A DNA stretch of 64,000 nucleotides, taken from contig MU277735.1 in the NCBI GenBank assembly GCA_022385805.1, positions 62,001 through 126,000 of the forward strand, written 5' to 3'. Shown piece after piece: positions 1 to 10,892 of this stretch. How positions within the stretch are numbered: position 1 is the first letter of the stretch; every line of letters starts with the position of its first letter. The notes beneath the pieces are model-generated. The model searched no databases. It was not told where the DNA came from and was given only the letters and a program-made list of their open reading frames with translations. Source of the DNA: Pilatotrama ljubarskyi (lineage: Eukaryota > Basidiomycota > Agaricomycetes > Polyporales > Polyporaceae). The position numbers were made by a program, and so were the translations under genes.

Positions 1-1216
1 CCTTTTCTGACGGCAAAGACACATATGTGAGTGATAAGAAATGCGATCGTACATGATTTATACGACCGTACTCATTCTCGTGCTGCTGGCCATGCAGCCG
101 CTTCCGCCTACCCACGACGTGCACCTATCAGGCGTGCCTGGCTTCAATGCGACTATCGAGTATGGTGTGAGTGCGACAGTAGTGAAGGGCAAAGCATCGG
201 CCCTGCTACGAATCGGGAACTCGTCAGTCGACACTTCAAGACAGCTCCTAGGCGAAGACTGATGATAACCGATAATAGCACGGTCTCTACGCCGTTCATC
301 TACTACCCTCGCTCTCGCCCGGCCCTTCCATTGCCAGAATCGATGTCATTAGATACGCTCTTCTCCATCGACTCGCCTGATTGGCGTTGCTGGGAATCAT
401 CTATGAAGGCGAGGTTAAAGGGCGGTAAGGATATCCACTGCCAGGTGCGTCGAGCGGGGCATCAACCATGCGAGAATGCCATTCCACCCACTGGACACTG
501 ACCCTTTGAACAGCTCTATATGCCGGCGTCGCGAGTTTTCAGCATCGCTCAGCCGATACCGTTCCACATCATGTTCTCTTCCTCCGCTCTCTCCTTGGCG
601 GCTTACCTACCATACGGACCTACGGCTAACATCCTGGCGCCGAACAAGCAATTCACACATTTGAGAGTCATCAGGCAGTCAGTCGTAGACGTTCGGTGAG
701 TTCATGAATCTGAGTCTTCTGCAAGCTCATGCACTCATCGTCCGTTACGGACAGAAATGCTATCGTTCTGGGCACGAAGACCGACATGTGGAGAGTGGAT
801 GTGATCGGCGAGGCAGAGTTTAGACATTCAGTAGGCGTTGAGTCTGCGCAATCGCAGCATCGTACTTACTGACCAATCTTGTAGGGCGACGGGCCTGACT
901 GGCTTGCTTTCGCCGGTGAGATAACCATAGATGAGCAAGTCAAGGTAGGCGGATTCAAGGCGAGCGGTCTCACGGTCAAGGTACGCCACGTTAGATGCCA
1001 ATTTCTCTCGTATGAGGTTTCTTATGGATCCTCCAGGATTTCATCGAGCTCAGCATGATGCCCCCCGACCCGCCGAAAGCACCCTTCACCCAGATGCGCC
1101 TCGTTATACCCATCCGACTCACTACGGACCCTTGGTCTATGGATGACTTCGTGCTCGCGGTGGCCGAAGCTGACCTCTCGAGCCCATCGACCCCTGCGGC
1201 TGCGGAACCGCAATAG
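1..1216 (+). CDS. Arrestin-like protein (5' partial)
   Basis: Seven coding pieces read in one frame through GT...AG introns: 1-26 (cut by the window edge), 98-222, 279-444, 514-695, 755-830, 885-980 and 1037-1216, ending in TAG. The product is rich in beta-strand-like segments. It carries PFIYYPRSRP, FHIMFSSSALSLAAYLPYGP, a VIRQSVVDVRNAIVLG segment and a C-terminal strand QMRLVIPIRLTTDPW, the layout of basidiomycete arrestin-like proteins. Such proteins usually act as soluble adaptors, for example in membrane-protein ubiquitination, but no PPxY motif is visible in this part. All exon phases agree. The start codon lies upstream of the window. The family call is from general pattern and is less certain than the gene structure. 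Confidence 0.7.
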
Positions 1217-1590
1217 CCTGCCTAGTACGGCTCCCTTGCTCGTTCGTCTGCCATCCTTCCCTTTTCTTGATGTTGTAACATATGGCAGTTGCCAATGAAT
1301 CCTCGTGCGTCTCGGTTGTTACACTCTTACGAATGTCTTGTTGAGCCTCAGCATCTATGTTATGCAGTAGTGTGCGAGAAAAGTCCCGCCCATGGCTTCA
1401 GACGGCGATATGAGCTTGCTCCGTTCTCGGTGTGGTGTACCTGACGTCCGGGTCGGAGGTGGACAATCTCTCTATTTCTTTGACCCGTACGTTGCTGCTG
1501 CTACTCCCGCTCTCCTCCAGGTACCCGCACCTGGAGTCTCGAGCAAGCTCGAACTTGGCCTTGGCGTCGACTCCCAGTATGTTCACCGCG

Positions 1591-1604
1591 CGGTCACGTG
1601 ACCG
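1591..1604. promoter_or_regulatory. Perfect palindrome with CACGTG core
   Basis: CGGTCACGTGACCG is its own reverse complement over 14 bases. The CACGTG core is the class of site bound by bHLH factors such as Pho4, Cbf1 or SREBP-type proteins. It lies about 430 bases upstream of the GH30 start codon. Regulatory function is inferred from the motif only. Confidence 0.35.
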
Positions 1605-1946
1605 TCGACGCTGCATTAAAGTCGAGAAATTGAGAGTCTACATTGCGGTGAGTACCTCAATTCTGCGGCGCTACATTCCCTCGGCGTGCGGAGCACTGCG
1701 CTGGCCAGGCCTACTAAATTCTGGAAGGACTGTCGTTGCGGCGTCGGTGCCTGCTACCAAGAACACTTTCTCGCTAATTGGGAACTCCCGACGCGCGGCG
1801 GCGTGTGCGCGACGATGCATACTGGCGGATAGCCACTTGGGATTGTAGCGGCATCACCGACGCTTGGGACGAGACGGCGGCGACCCGCTCCTCCTAGCCT
1901 TATTCTGTCATTCCGTGTCTGCCTACGCTGGGCCCCCGACATGGCG

Positions 1947-1953
1947 TATATAA
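1947..1953 (+). promoter_or_regulatory. TATA box of GH30 gene
   Basis: TATATAA, followed by a G, lies 83 bases upstream of the GH30 start codon, a normal spacing for a strongly or conditionally expressed fungal gene. Confidence 0.5.
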
Positions 1954-2035
1954 GAGCGTGCATTCTCTGCATGGCCCCGCGGTTACTCTCTCCAGGTGCC
2001 AGGACGCGACAAGTTCCCGCGTTTTGAAGCAGAAG

Positions 2036-4526
2036 ATGCGCTTCACCGTCCTCGCGTCGGTCGTGACCTTCGCGGTGCCAATCTTGTCCCAGCAAATTTA
2101 CGACATCGTGCGTACCTTCCACCTCCGTGCTCACTGCGTGCCTGACTTACGCTGCTGACGACTTGTTCGCTTGTGCGCAGTGGGCGACGACTTGGGATCG
2201 GTCTCAGGCGTTCACCTACACGAACCTCGCGCCGAACCCAATCCAGTTCAAGTCTCCCGGTCCTATCGGCTCTGCTGACATTGTGATCAACGATGCGCAG
2301 ACGTATCAGTCCGTTTGGGGATTTGGTGCCTCGCTGAGTACGTGACTGTGCTACTCATATCCCTACGCATGCGCGTTCTGACTACTCCTGACAGCGGACT
2401 CTTCCGCGCTCATACTCAGCAATCTCAAGGTAAGAATTTCCGGCCGACGTCCTGCGTGTCTGCCGTCTTACGCATACTCCACAGAAGAAGAACTCCAACA
2501 GCTACTGGAAACTGCTGAAGTACCTCTTCGATCGTGAGTTCAACCCTTGTCAGGCAGGATCTCTTGCGTCTGACTGAAGCATCGTCGACAGCCACGGACG
2601 GGGCGAACTCCGCAGGCTTCTCATACCTTCGCATCCCACTGGGTGCCTCCGACTTCTCCGCCACCGGTGAGTATGCTGCGTTCCGCTCTCTTTCCGCTTG
2701 CATTCCCGGGTAACTCATGCAATGTACGCGCAGTCTACAGCTTCGATGACGTCAGCGGCGATACTGCACTGAAGCACTTCGACATCAACAAGGCGCCATC
2801 GTACTTGTTCACCGTGCTCAATGACATACGGAGTATCAACAGCGCGATCCGTATCCACCTACTCCCCTGGTCGCCGGTACGTCGTGACTATCTTCCGGAT
2901 ACCTTCCCAGCGTCGTCTTACCACAATCCTTCCAGCCGGGATGGATGAAGGATACTGGCACGATGAACGGTGGCAACTTCCTCTCGAAGTATTCGACGGC
3001 TTGTACGTATCGCGCTTCTCCGACTCGGCGACAAGAGGACTAATCTATCTCACAGACGCCAACTATCTCCTCAAGTCGCTGCAGGCCTTCAGAAGCAAGG
3101 GGATCAACGTATACGCCATTGGTATCCAGGTGCGCTTGCCGTTCGATTGCAGGCAGACGTGCAAGGACGCTGACCTGTGATGGTAGAATGAGCCGGAGAA
3201 CTGGAACCCGACCTATCCGACGTGCGTCATGACTCCGGCGCAGGAAGCTCAGATTGCGAAGACTCTCCGGACTCTCATGAACAACAACGGCTTCTCTGGT
3301 GTGAAAATCATCGGCTATGACCACAACTGGATTGACGGCAGCGGATACCCGATTGACTTGGTACGCACAGGCGATCTTCTCTTCCGGACCCAACGCTCAC
3401 ATGGACGGAATAGATGAATGACGGCTCGGGCGCATTCGCCGGGGTCGCGTTCCACTGCTACGCGGGCTCGGTTGCCCAACAGGACGCGTTCCACGCCGCG
3501 TACCCTAAGAAAGACATATTCTTCACGGAGTGCTCCGGCGTGTATGGTAGCGACTGGTGGAGCGATCTCAAGGTGTGTAGCTATCGTTCTAAGGTGTGAC
3601 TCAAGCTGACGATCGTCGTTAGTGGTACATGGACAACATGTAAGCTGGCGATGCTGACTTGGCGATTATGGCCTCCTGCTGACCTTTGTCTAGCTTCATC
3701 GGCGCGATCGAGCACAACTCCCACACGGGTCTCATGTGGAATCTAGCTCTCGACGGCAACGGCCAGCCCATGCTACCCGGCACCAACAGCTGCTCGCCTC
3801 CCTGCCGCCCAGTGGTTACGGTGAACAGCGATGGCAGCTGGAGTGTGAACCAAGAGTGTACGCCATCCTTATGACCCTAGTCTATGGAGACGCTCACCTG
3901 GCTTCCCTTCCCTCCTCACTCGCAGTCTATGCCATGGCGCAAGCATCCAAGGCCATCCTCCCGCGCGACGCTGGAGGCCCATGGGGCAAGCGCATCGGTG
4001 TCAGCGTTGGAGGGAACCAGAACTGGGCACTGCGTGTCGGCGCATACGTGACTGGCCGTGCCAACTCCAACGACTGGTTGCGTTACAGCCTCGTCGTCTT
4101 GAACTGGTGAGCACTGCTGCTCAGGCGCATGACCCGTTCCGATATTGATTTGCCCGTTGCAGGAATGACTACCCGAATGGTGGCTGGAGTCCCACTCCGG
4201 TGAAGACTACGATCGAGTTCCGTGGCAAGCAGGTGAGCCAGCCTTTCTCCCTTTCTCTGTCATCCACCGGCTCATTCGCTGCTCAGGCTACGTATACCTT
4301 CCCTGTCGGTATCACGACCCTCTGGTGGTACGCGCCCAACCAAGGTCACTCCAAGAGGGTCGACTTGGATGGGGAGAGCCTCGTGTTCGCGAACTCGACC
4401 GAGGCGGATATCACCTTCCCTGAGGAGTTGTCTGCGGAGGCAGACTCCTTCGAGAGCTCTCCAGATGAAGGTGTCATATACAGCAAATCAAACGGCGAGA
4501 AGATACGGGCGACGAAGTTCCGATGA
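2036..4526 (+). CDS. Secreted GH30 glycoside hydrolase (probable endo-beta-1,6-glucanase type)
   Basis: Fifteen exons: 2036-2107, 2181-2337, 2395-2429, 2485-2533, 2592-2666, 2734-2876, 2936-3002, 3056-3129, 3187-3360, 3414-3572, 3623-3639, 3694-3857, 3926-4106, 4163-4232 and 4287-4526, giving about 558 residues. The N-terminus is a signal peptide (MRFTVLASVVTFAVPILS). Clan GH-A family 30 motifs follow: WGFGASLTDSSA, FSYLRIPLGASDFS, PWSPPGWMK, then IQNEPEN with the acid/base Glu and FFTECSG with the nucleophile Glu. The C-terminal part is the usual beta-sandwich (LVVLNWND, TLWWYAPN). GH30 enzymes of this type cut beta-1,6-glucan or related cell-wall or plant polysaccharides outside the cell. 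The exact substrate cannot be read from sequence. One exon is only 17 bases. Confidence 0.93.
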
Positions 4527-4708
4527 TACGTCCCTCACGAACGCTTCCTCTTGTTCGATGTCTGGTTTCCATTCGATCTCTGCCTCACTTCATCGACCGT
4601 TCTGTATGTATCTCTGTATTCAATCTTGTTGATCTCTTGTATGTACTCCGTGGACCGTACTATCATGCAATGGATAGCAAAAGAAGAGCTACGATGGCTC
4701 ATTATACT

Positions 4709-5425
4709 CTATATAAGTATGAGTGTTGACGCCATGGCGATCACCAGCACATGTCGTCCGAAGCCCAGAAACCTTGTACTGAGATCTACAGAGCTTGGGG
4801 TGTTGTACTTGCCTGCGTATCCGATGACTACGGCGAGGTGGTGGAGTGGCTGGTGCCATCTATGCGTCCCGCGGAGGTCGTGATCCTTTGGGCACAGGTT
4901 CCTCGCCAGGAGCTCTGGGAAATCCGCGAGTGGCTGAAAGAGGACAGCTTGCATTTCTTGCCTCGGGCATAACCAAGGACGAGCGCGGACGATAGACGTC
5001 TCGAGAGTGTGGGTCAGCACATATTCCTCCAAGTACGAGTCCCAGTAGTCGGGGTTTGACCAGTGATCCTTGTACTGTACCAGACTGGCAGGCGGCGAAT
5101 GGTAGTCCAGTACCGTTTGCAGCCAAGCTCCGAGGGGAAAGCGGAACCGTACCCCCTCGGTGGAAGCCTGTTCGTTGTTTTCGCGAGTGTCCGTGCCCAC
5201 CGTCGTGATCCCCGTCGCACCATTCCGTACACTTGCTCGTGTAAGTACAGGATATGGCCATGGTTCGCGCCAGTTCCTCCTTGGAGTATTTGACAGGTAG
5301 CCATAGGAACTTCGGCGTAATACCAAGAAAGACGAATCCATACCACGCTGAATGATGTCGCCCGAGCCATAGAAAAATATCATAAGCTGATGACTACAGC
5401 ATACAGAGCGAGCTAGATCATGCAC
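4709..5425 (-). CDS. Unidentified 238-residue open frame
   Basis: An uninterrupted minus-strand frame runs from an ATG at 5425 to a stop at 4709. The middle reads like protein: FRFPLGAWLQTVLDYHSPP, then a Trp/Tyr-rich stretch (DHWSNPDYWDSYLEEYV) and a hydrophobic tail. I recognise no family and see no signal peptide. The 5' end overlaps a plus-strand frame by a few bases and lies 134 bases from the start of the RING gene, so the two may share a promoter. A different spliced form is possible because neighbouring frames are also open for 118-133 codons. It could be a chance frame in GC-rich DNA. Confidence 0.35.
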   Translation of the reverse strand: MHDLARSVCCSHQLMIFFYGSGDIIQRGMDSSFLVLRRSSYGYLSNTPRRNWREPWPYPVLTRASVRNGATGITTVGTDTRENNEQASTEGVRFRFPLGAWLQTVLDYHSPPASLVQYKDHWSNPDYWDSYLEEYVLTHTLETSIVRARPWLCPRQEMQAVLFQPLADFPELLARNLCPKDHDLRGTHRWHQPLHHLAVVIGYAGKYNTPSSVDLSTRFLGFGRHVLVIAMASTLILI

Positions 5426-5558
5426 GGACTCGAGGAGCCTGTGGACGTTGTCGAGAACGTGGACTTGTCGCGGCGGGCGTTCGAGAACCTACGACGGATT
5501 AGGAAGGCGTGTATATCATGCGCCGCCGCCAAGATCGTCGTCCCTGCTCACTCCCTCC

Positions 5559-7023
5559 ATGATCATCCTCCCCGTCCTCCTCGCTCTCTCGCCCTCTCTC
5601 ACCCCTGCTGTCCGCGCGCATCCCTCCGACTGGTTGCGCAGGTTCACCCCGGGCTCGCGCGACGACGGCAGCTGGCTCTGGAGCTGGGCCTGGGCCTCGG
5701 ATGGCACCGTCTCTGTCGTCGACCGCTACCCCCCCGTAACATTCCCTGCACGACCTGCATCCTTCGGTGCCGAGCTCTCAGAACCTCTGCTAGGCTATGT
5801 GATCCCGCTGTCGTCCTTCACGGCGCCTTGTCCTTATGACTCAGGGAACTCGACAACCCGCCGATACCCCTTTGACCCCGATCCTGTCTTCGGCTGCCCC
5901 GAGCTCTGCATCAGCGGGAGCAACCAGCCAGATCCGACCGACAAATGGATTGCTCTGGTTCAGAGGGGAGGATGTCCTTTCGTCGAGAAGGCGAGACAGG
6001 CCCAGAAGTCAGGGGCGAGAGCGGTCGTAGTCGGCGGAGATCGAGATAATCCAGACGCCCTGCTGAATATGTTCAGCGAAAGTACGTCTCACCTCCTTGT
6101 ACCTGTAATTCAATCTCATGCATGTTTTTTGTAGAGGATGCATCCGACGTGACGATTGCCGCTACATACATCAAGTATTGGGATTATGTCCAGCTGACCT
6201 CCATGATCGCGGTATCGAACACCACCCACTCCGGGCTTAAGACACTCTCCCTGCTGATCAGTACAGAGTATTCGGCATGGGAATGGTACTCGTAAGCCCA
6301 GTGCTTATATCGCTATGAACGTCCCTGACTGTCGCACCGCTAGTCCCATAATCACATTCATCATCATACTCCTATTGCCTTCCCTGCTTACCTTCATCAC
6401 CCTCCTCATCCATCGCATTCGGGCAGCACGGGCCGCGCAGCGCGACAGGGCCCCGGAAAGCGTCGTGTACAGCCTGCCTTGGCGAGTCTGGACAGGGTCA
6501 GGTTGGGAGAAGCATGAGCCTCCCTTCGTCCCGGCTGAGACGCTTACGGCATCGGAGCAAGACCTTGAGCGGGGCGTCGACACACCGAATGCGTCGACCT
6601 CGCACGACGTAGAGCTGCCGCCGTGGGTGGAAGAGCAACTGGAGTGCGCCATCTGCCTGGAGATGTTCGCCAAAGGCGACCGCGTACGCGTCCTGCCCTG
6701 CTATCATCTCTTTCACATCGCCGAGATAGACGAGTGGCTGATTCACAAAAAGAAGCTTGTACGCTCGACACTTATTTCCGTGCGGTTAAGAGTTCGCTGA
6801 CCGTAACACCTTGCAGTGCCCGATTTGCAAAGCGGACGTAACGCAGCCTCGACGACCTCCCACGGACCATCACTCACCCGAGCACGCAGCTCAGTCCGAA
6901 CAATCTTCTACGCCCTCCACTCCCACTCGGACACCGTCATCTGTCGCAGAGCCGACCGAGAGGACGCCCCTGCTGCACAGCCCGGAACGAAGTGCCGATG
7001 AAGGATTACAGTCGGCGTCATAA
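5559..7023 (+). CDS. PA-TM-RING E3 ubiquitin ligase
   Basis: Four exons: 5559-6081, 6135-6291, 6344-6758 and 6817-7023; all phases agree. The start is the ATG before the signal peptide MIILPVLLALSPSLTPAVRA. The protease-associated (PA) domain follows, with WIALVQRGGCPFVEKARQAQ and GARAVVVGG. Next come one membrane helix (IITFIIILLLPSLLTFITLL) and a C-terminal RING (CAICLEMF, LPCYHLFH, CPICKADV). Proteins of this layout (RNF13/GRAIL-like) sit in endomembranes and ubiquitinate membrane proteins. The expected Cys after HLFH is Glu here (HIAEIDEW), so one zinc ligand of the usual C3H2C3 set is missing. A Ser/Thr/Pro-rich tail ends the protein. An upstream in-frame ATG at 5448 would add 37 residues before the signal peptide and is less likely. 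Confidence 0.9.
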
Positions 7024-8154
7024 CGCACACCAGTAAAACAAGTAATGATCGATTCCACGACCGCCATGACGTATACCCTGAACCTCAGGACCTTCAACAC
7101 TATAATACGTCGCCCCCCTTGGGACTTAGTACCGCTCGTGGCTGTCAGCACTGCGCAGCCCTGTACCGCTATCTTCGACATCGCATCGTGTAGTTTATCG
7201 TTAATGTAACATCACTGGTCATATCACTGCTCATGCATAGTCTCGCCTTCGCCGGCTTGTGTAGCTTCAGCTCACAATTTACACAGTTTGATAGCTTTGC
7301 GAATTTAAATACGGAGCGAAACGGGTGGTGAGAATCACCTGTGCTGCGTACGAACGAGCGTTTCCGAGCGCCTAGGGAACCGTCTTTCCCGATATAGGTA
7401 ACATGTTCTTGTAGACCGAGTCAATCACCTCCTTCAACTCCTTCTGCCACGCGCGACACAAGACGCTCCCATCATCGCGCATCGAGTGCCATCGCACGCT
7501 AGAAACACTTACACGCATCAGAACGCCCTCGGCCAGCAAACAATTGGCCTCTGAAACGTGCCCTCGCTCCCCAGCGCGAAACGCCCGCTGTTCCGGCCCC
7601 GCGGTGCGCTGGGCGACGTCTTATTGTTTCGCGCATCTTCGATCAACCTCTTCTCCGCGCGTCCGTCCGTCTGCACCGTGCGGGGGACAAAAGGTTGCGC
7701 ACGTAGAGGGAAGAGACTCAGAGATGACTAAGCCGATGCAGACATTGTTCGCCCCGTTGGTTCAGCGCCGCTCGCACAAGACCCACCGGGGCCTGTTCAT
7801 ATGTGCCTCGCCGCGGTTAGGCTGAGTGTGCGCATGCTGCTTATAAGATTCGTAAGATGGGGGGAGGGGGGGGGGGGGGGGGGCCCTGACTTGCTTGGAC
7901 GTGTGCTCGTTCCTCTTGCTGAAACGACAGGGCTGCGTCCTGTGTGCCACTGTGCCACCGCAGAGTCCCCCTGCTGCTGATATACATTCTCTCGCCACAA
8001 ACGGCGTCTGGGGTGATCACAGGTGCGAGCTTCCTAACAATAAAAAATCAGATAAAACCACTCGGGTAGGTTTGCGCCCACATCGTTCTGTGATAAGTAG
8101 ACGGAAGGACTGACCAATCCGTTCTCCTTTTTCTCCAGCGTTTGGGCCGTTAGT
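7024..8154. other. Intergenic region with possible minus-strand exons
   Basis: No complete gene is evident in these 1.1 kb. Minus-strand segments at about 7372-7520 read KELKEVIDSVYKNMLPISG up to a stop at 7372-7374, preceded across a plausible intron by EANCLLAEGVLMR. A further coding-like stretch, EKRLIEDARNNK, lies near 7640. They may be the 3' exons of a small unidentified gene, but I could not join them into one frame with a start. Confidence 0.3.
7859..7883. repeat. Poly-G tract
   Basis: A run of six G, one A and then eighteen G lies between genes. Such tracts are length-unstable and prone to sequencing error. No gene spans it. Confidence 0.9.
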
Positions 8155-9987
8155 ATGGTGAACGGAGACAGCACTTGCGACCGTCCTGGCCACATGGCTC
8201 CAGCTGCTAACGGGGGGACGGCCAACCAGCGCAACGCGAAGTATCGCAGTACGTGCACCCAGATGCGTGGTCTTATCCAAGCTCTCTGACCTGGCGAACA
8301 GCTAAGCTATGTCGGAACTTCCCCCTGGGGACGTGCCGCTACGGCGAATACTGCAGCTACCTGCACATCTCCCCTGCCTCTTCCCCCTTCACCTCGTACC
8401 CGCCATCCTATCCCAACCTGTCCAGCGTCGCCCAATCCATACTACAGCCGTGCAATAATCTCCTGTACACCGATATACTCCGCCGCGACCCCCCGCGACC
8501 TCTCTGGCCCGCTGAGATCCAAGGGGACGTGCGCTCTCGCAGTACCGTTCGCACCGACGGCTCTAAGAGACGTCCATCCAACACTCCTCCGCAAGCTTCG
8601 CACGTGGAGAAGTGGCGGCTTTCCATCGACACTGTGAGGGAACCCAGTCGCTCCCGTCCTCCGGCCCCGCCGACTACGCCGACGTCTGCCTCGACGTCCA
8701 TACCGTCGTCATGGGCGGGGCACGAACAACCCGAGTGGAACATAGGGGACAGACCTCATCCTTCACAAGAACGTGCTTTGACGTATCGGTCGGATGCCCC
8801 TCGCACTGTGCGGTCAGCGAACCCGGCAAGCTCCCACCGCGCTCAGAAGAGAAATCAGTTCTTCAGGAGTAGGCTTGACCTCATTTGCACTCCGTCACCG
8901 GTCTCTAACGCTCCATCCTTTATAGCAAAACCATGCCGCTTCTTCAACGAGCCAGCAGGATGCGTCAAGGGCGATCGATGCAATTTGTAGGAATAATTGC
9001 TCCGTATCAGAACGTAGGTGTCACTGACGGTGGTGCATAGCATTCACTCCACCCCGCCGGACGGCAGTCTGCCGACAGGCCTCGCAGGGCACGCAGAGGT
9101 CATGTCGGAGGGCGAAGCGGAGAGCGCTGCGGACTCCAGCATCCATAGTGAACACTCTCCGAGCACCGCGGCGACGTCCGAGGCGCAGGACAGCGCCTCG
9201 ACTGCGACGGATGAGCACAAGCGAAATTTCTATCCCGTTACTTGGCGGGTCGTCGGCGGAGGAGTGACGCTCGGCGGAAAACGTACGTCGCTCTTCTCTC
9301 ATCAGGACGCCATATCAAGAATAGCTGATATATTGTATGGATACAGGTGAGATCTGCGAGAACTACATGGCCGGGCGATGCTCTGAAGGAGCAGACTGTA
9401 GATACGCTCATCCAGACACCAGTATGTTAGCACCCACTCGCGCATAAGCCACGAGACTAACGCACAACCGCTCAGACGAGGATGACTGTGTATTCGGTTA
9501 CCCAGAGCCTCCACCTGTCAATTTCATTCCCACCATTTCTCCCGTGCTCGTGCCGTACCCTATCATGTACCCCGCCATGTCACCCGTGCACACCTTCGCG
9601 CTCCCCGCGCTCCCTGGCCCTCTTCCCGTAACGCCTCCACCGACCATGCAGCCTACCCCGACCCCAAAATCTATGCATGCATCGAAGAACAGCCTGACAC
9701 AACTGACGGTCGTGACGACCGTGGCGCAGCCCATCGCCATGCCCCACGCTTACTCTCCGCACCGTGTCGTAGATGGGAGCACGCTGCTAGATCGTGAGTG
9801 GCCCGCGGGTACTTACCGTTCAGAGAATCTGTGGGCCGGCCGCTCGATAGTGAGGCCACTTTCTTCGCCATCGACGCCGGTGCATGGCCCGGATGTTGGC
9901 GTCGCTAAGGTGAGTCACCATCTCAGAGCCCACCGTCTGCTGAATCCTCACGCGTGCGCGCAGCTGTTCGCTGCGGAGATGCCTTGA
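8155..9987 (+). CDS. CCCH-type zinc-finger protein
   Basis: Seven exons: 8155-8248, 8302-8868, 8926-8986, 9041-9282, 9347-9421, 9476-9909 and 9964-9987. Three CCCH fingers are visible: CRNFPLGTCRYGEYCSYLH, CRFFNEPAGCVKGDRCNFIH (split by an intron after its last Cys) and CENYMAGRCSEGADCRYAH. Between and after them the chain is Ser/Pro-rich, with a Pro/Met-rich stretch near the C-terminus. CCCH fingers of this spacing usually bind RNA. The last intron (9910-9963, 54 bases) is a multiple of three and has no stop, so an unspliced form would end at the same TGA with 18 extra residues. Other 3' ends are possible because another frame stays open past 10100. Confidence 0.85.
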
Positions 9988-10892
9988 AGCGTCGTCCACC
10001 CAGCCTCCGCAAGTGCCAGTGTGTATCACATCGGAGGGTTCCTCCTCCCCCGCTTATCCTTCGTCACCTCGGACAGCTCGGCTCGATACTCTACTTACTC
10101 CACGCAGCCCACATGCTGCAGTGTGACCTACGTTATTCTCGCATTCCGCTATTGGCGTGGTATCTTATGCGCGGTTTCGGCAACTGCCCTCTGTACTTTT
10201 ACGTGTCTTCGTCCCTTCGGTCCCTTCGTCTTCGTGCCTTCTCTCCGTGGGTGTATGCCGACCGTCGTTTCGCGCATGGAAGTCCGTGGTTATTCCGTAA
10301 GCTTTAGATGTAGTCATTCGTGGCAGGTACAGCATGTCGTCTGTACCATGCCCAATACAGGCCTGTTAGTCTCACGTACTGTACATGCTGAGCAGTGTCA
10401 GCGGTGACGCAAGTAATCCGCCGCAGTCACTTAGCATCGACGCGTCCTTGCGTCTTGAACGATGGATGACCTACCTTGGGCTTCTGAGCATCTGCGCTGA
10501 AGGCTGCACTTGCATGCAAGGGGCCTGGGCAAGTCATGGAACCGCCCACGATGGCCTAGGGAGTGGGAATGAGCGCCCAGATTGGATCTGTGGATGGGGA
10601 GAAAAGCGTTATCAGATAAGATGGGGATGGTGCAATCAGCACAGCTGAACCGTTGCGTGCCTCTGTCCTCATCCCCGCCTCGTCTCTCCGAAAAGCCTCC
10701 TTGCCTGGCCTCTTCCCCTTCCGCGCTCCCGGGTACCCTTACACGGATCACCGCCTCCTGCGGAGGTGTAATTGGTTCTCAGTCCATATAAGCCACCCAG
10801 CCCCTCACCTGTCTCTTCTTGCTTCCGCTCTGCTTGGTACTCGGATTCCTCCCTGGCAACCTCACACCACTAGCTCGCTCTTGACTTCCAGA
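9988..10892. other. Intergenic region, promoter side of heme oxygenase gene
   Basis: I see no gene here. The region contains the TATA element and a nearby ATTGG (inverse CCAAT) at about 10770 of the heme oxygenase promoter. Confidence 0.5.
10786..10793 (+). promoter_or_regulatory. TATA-like element of heme oxygenase gene
   Basis: ATATAAG lies about 100 bases before the start codon, with ATTGG some 15 bases further upstream. The spacing fits a fungal core promoter. Confidence 0.4.

Larger units (their letters stand above)
1217..2035. other. Intergenic region, no supported gene
   Basis: Both strands have short open frames at 1392-1616, but neither joins to neighbouring exons or shows a recognisable motif. 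The region holds a perfect 14-bp palindrome at 1591-1604 and the promoter of the downstream glycanase gene. Confidence 0.5.

Noticed and set aside
7890..7990. tRNA-like stretch with GTGGCACAGTGG on the minus strand
   Set aside because: There is no B-box (GGTTCGAATCC type) and no acceptor-stem pairing.
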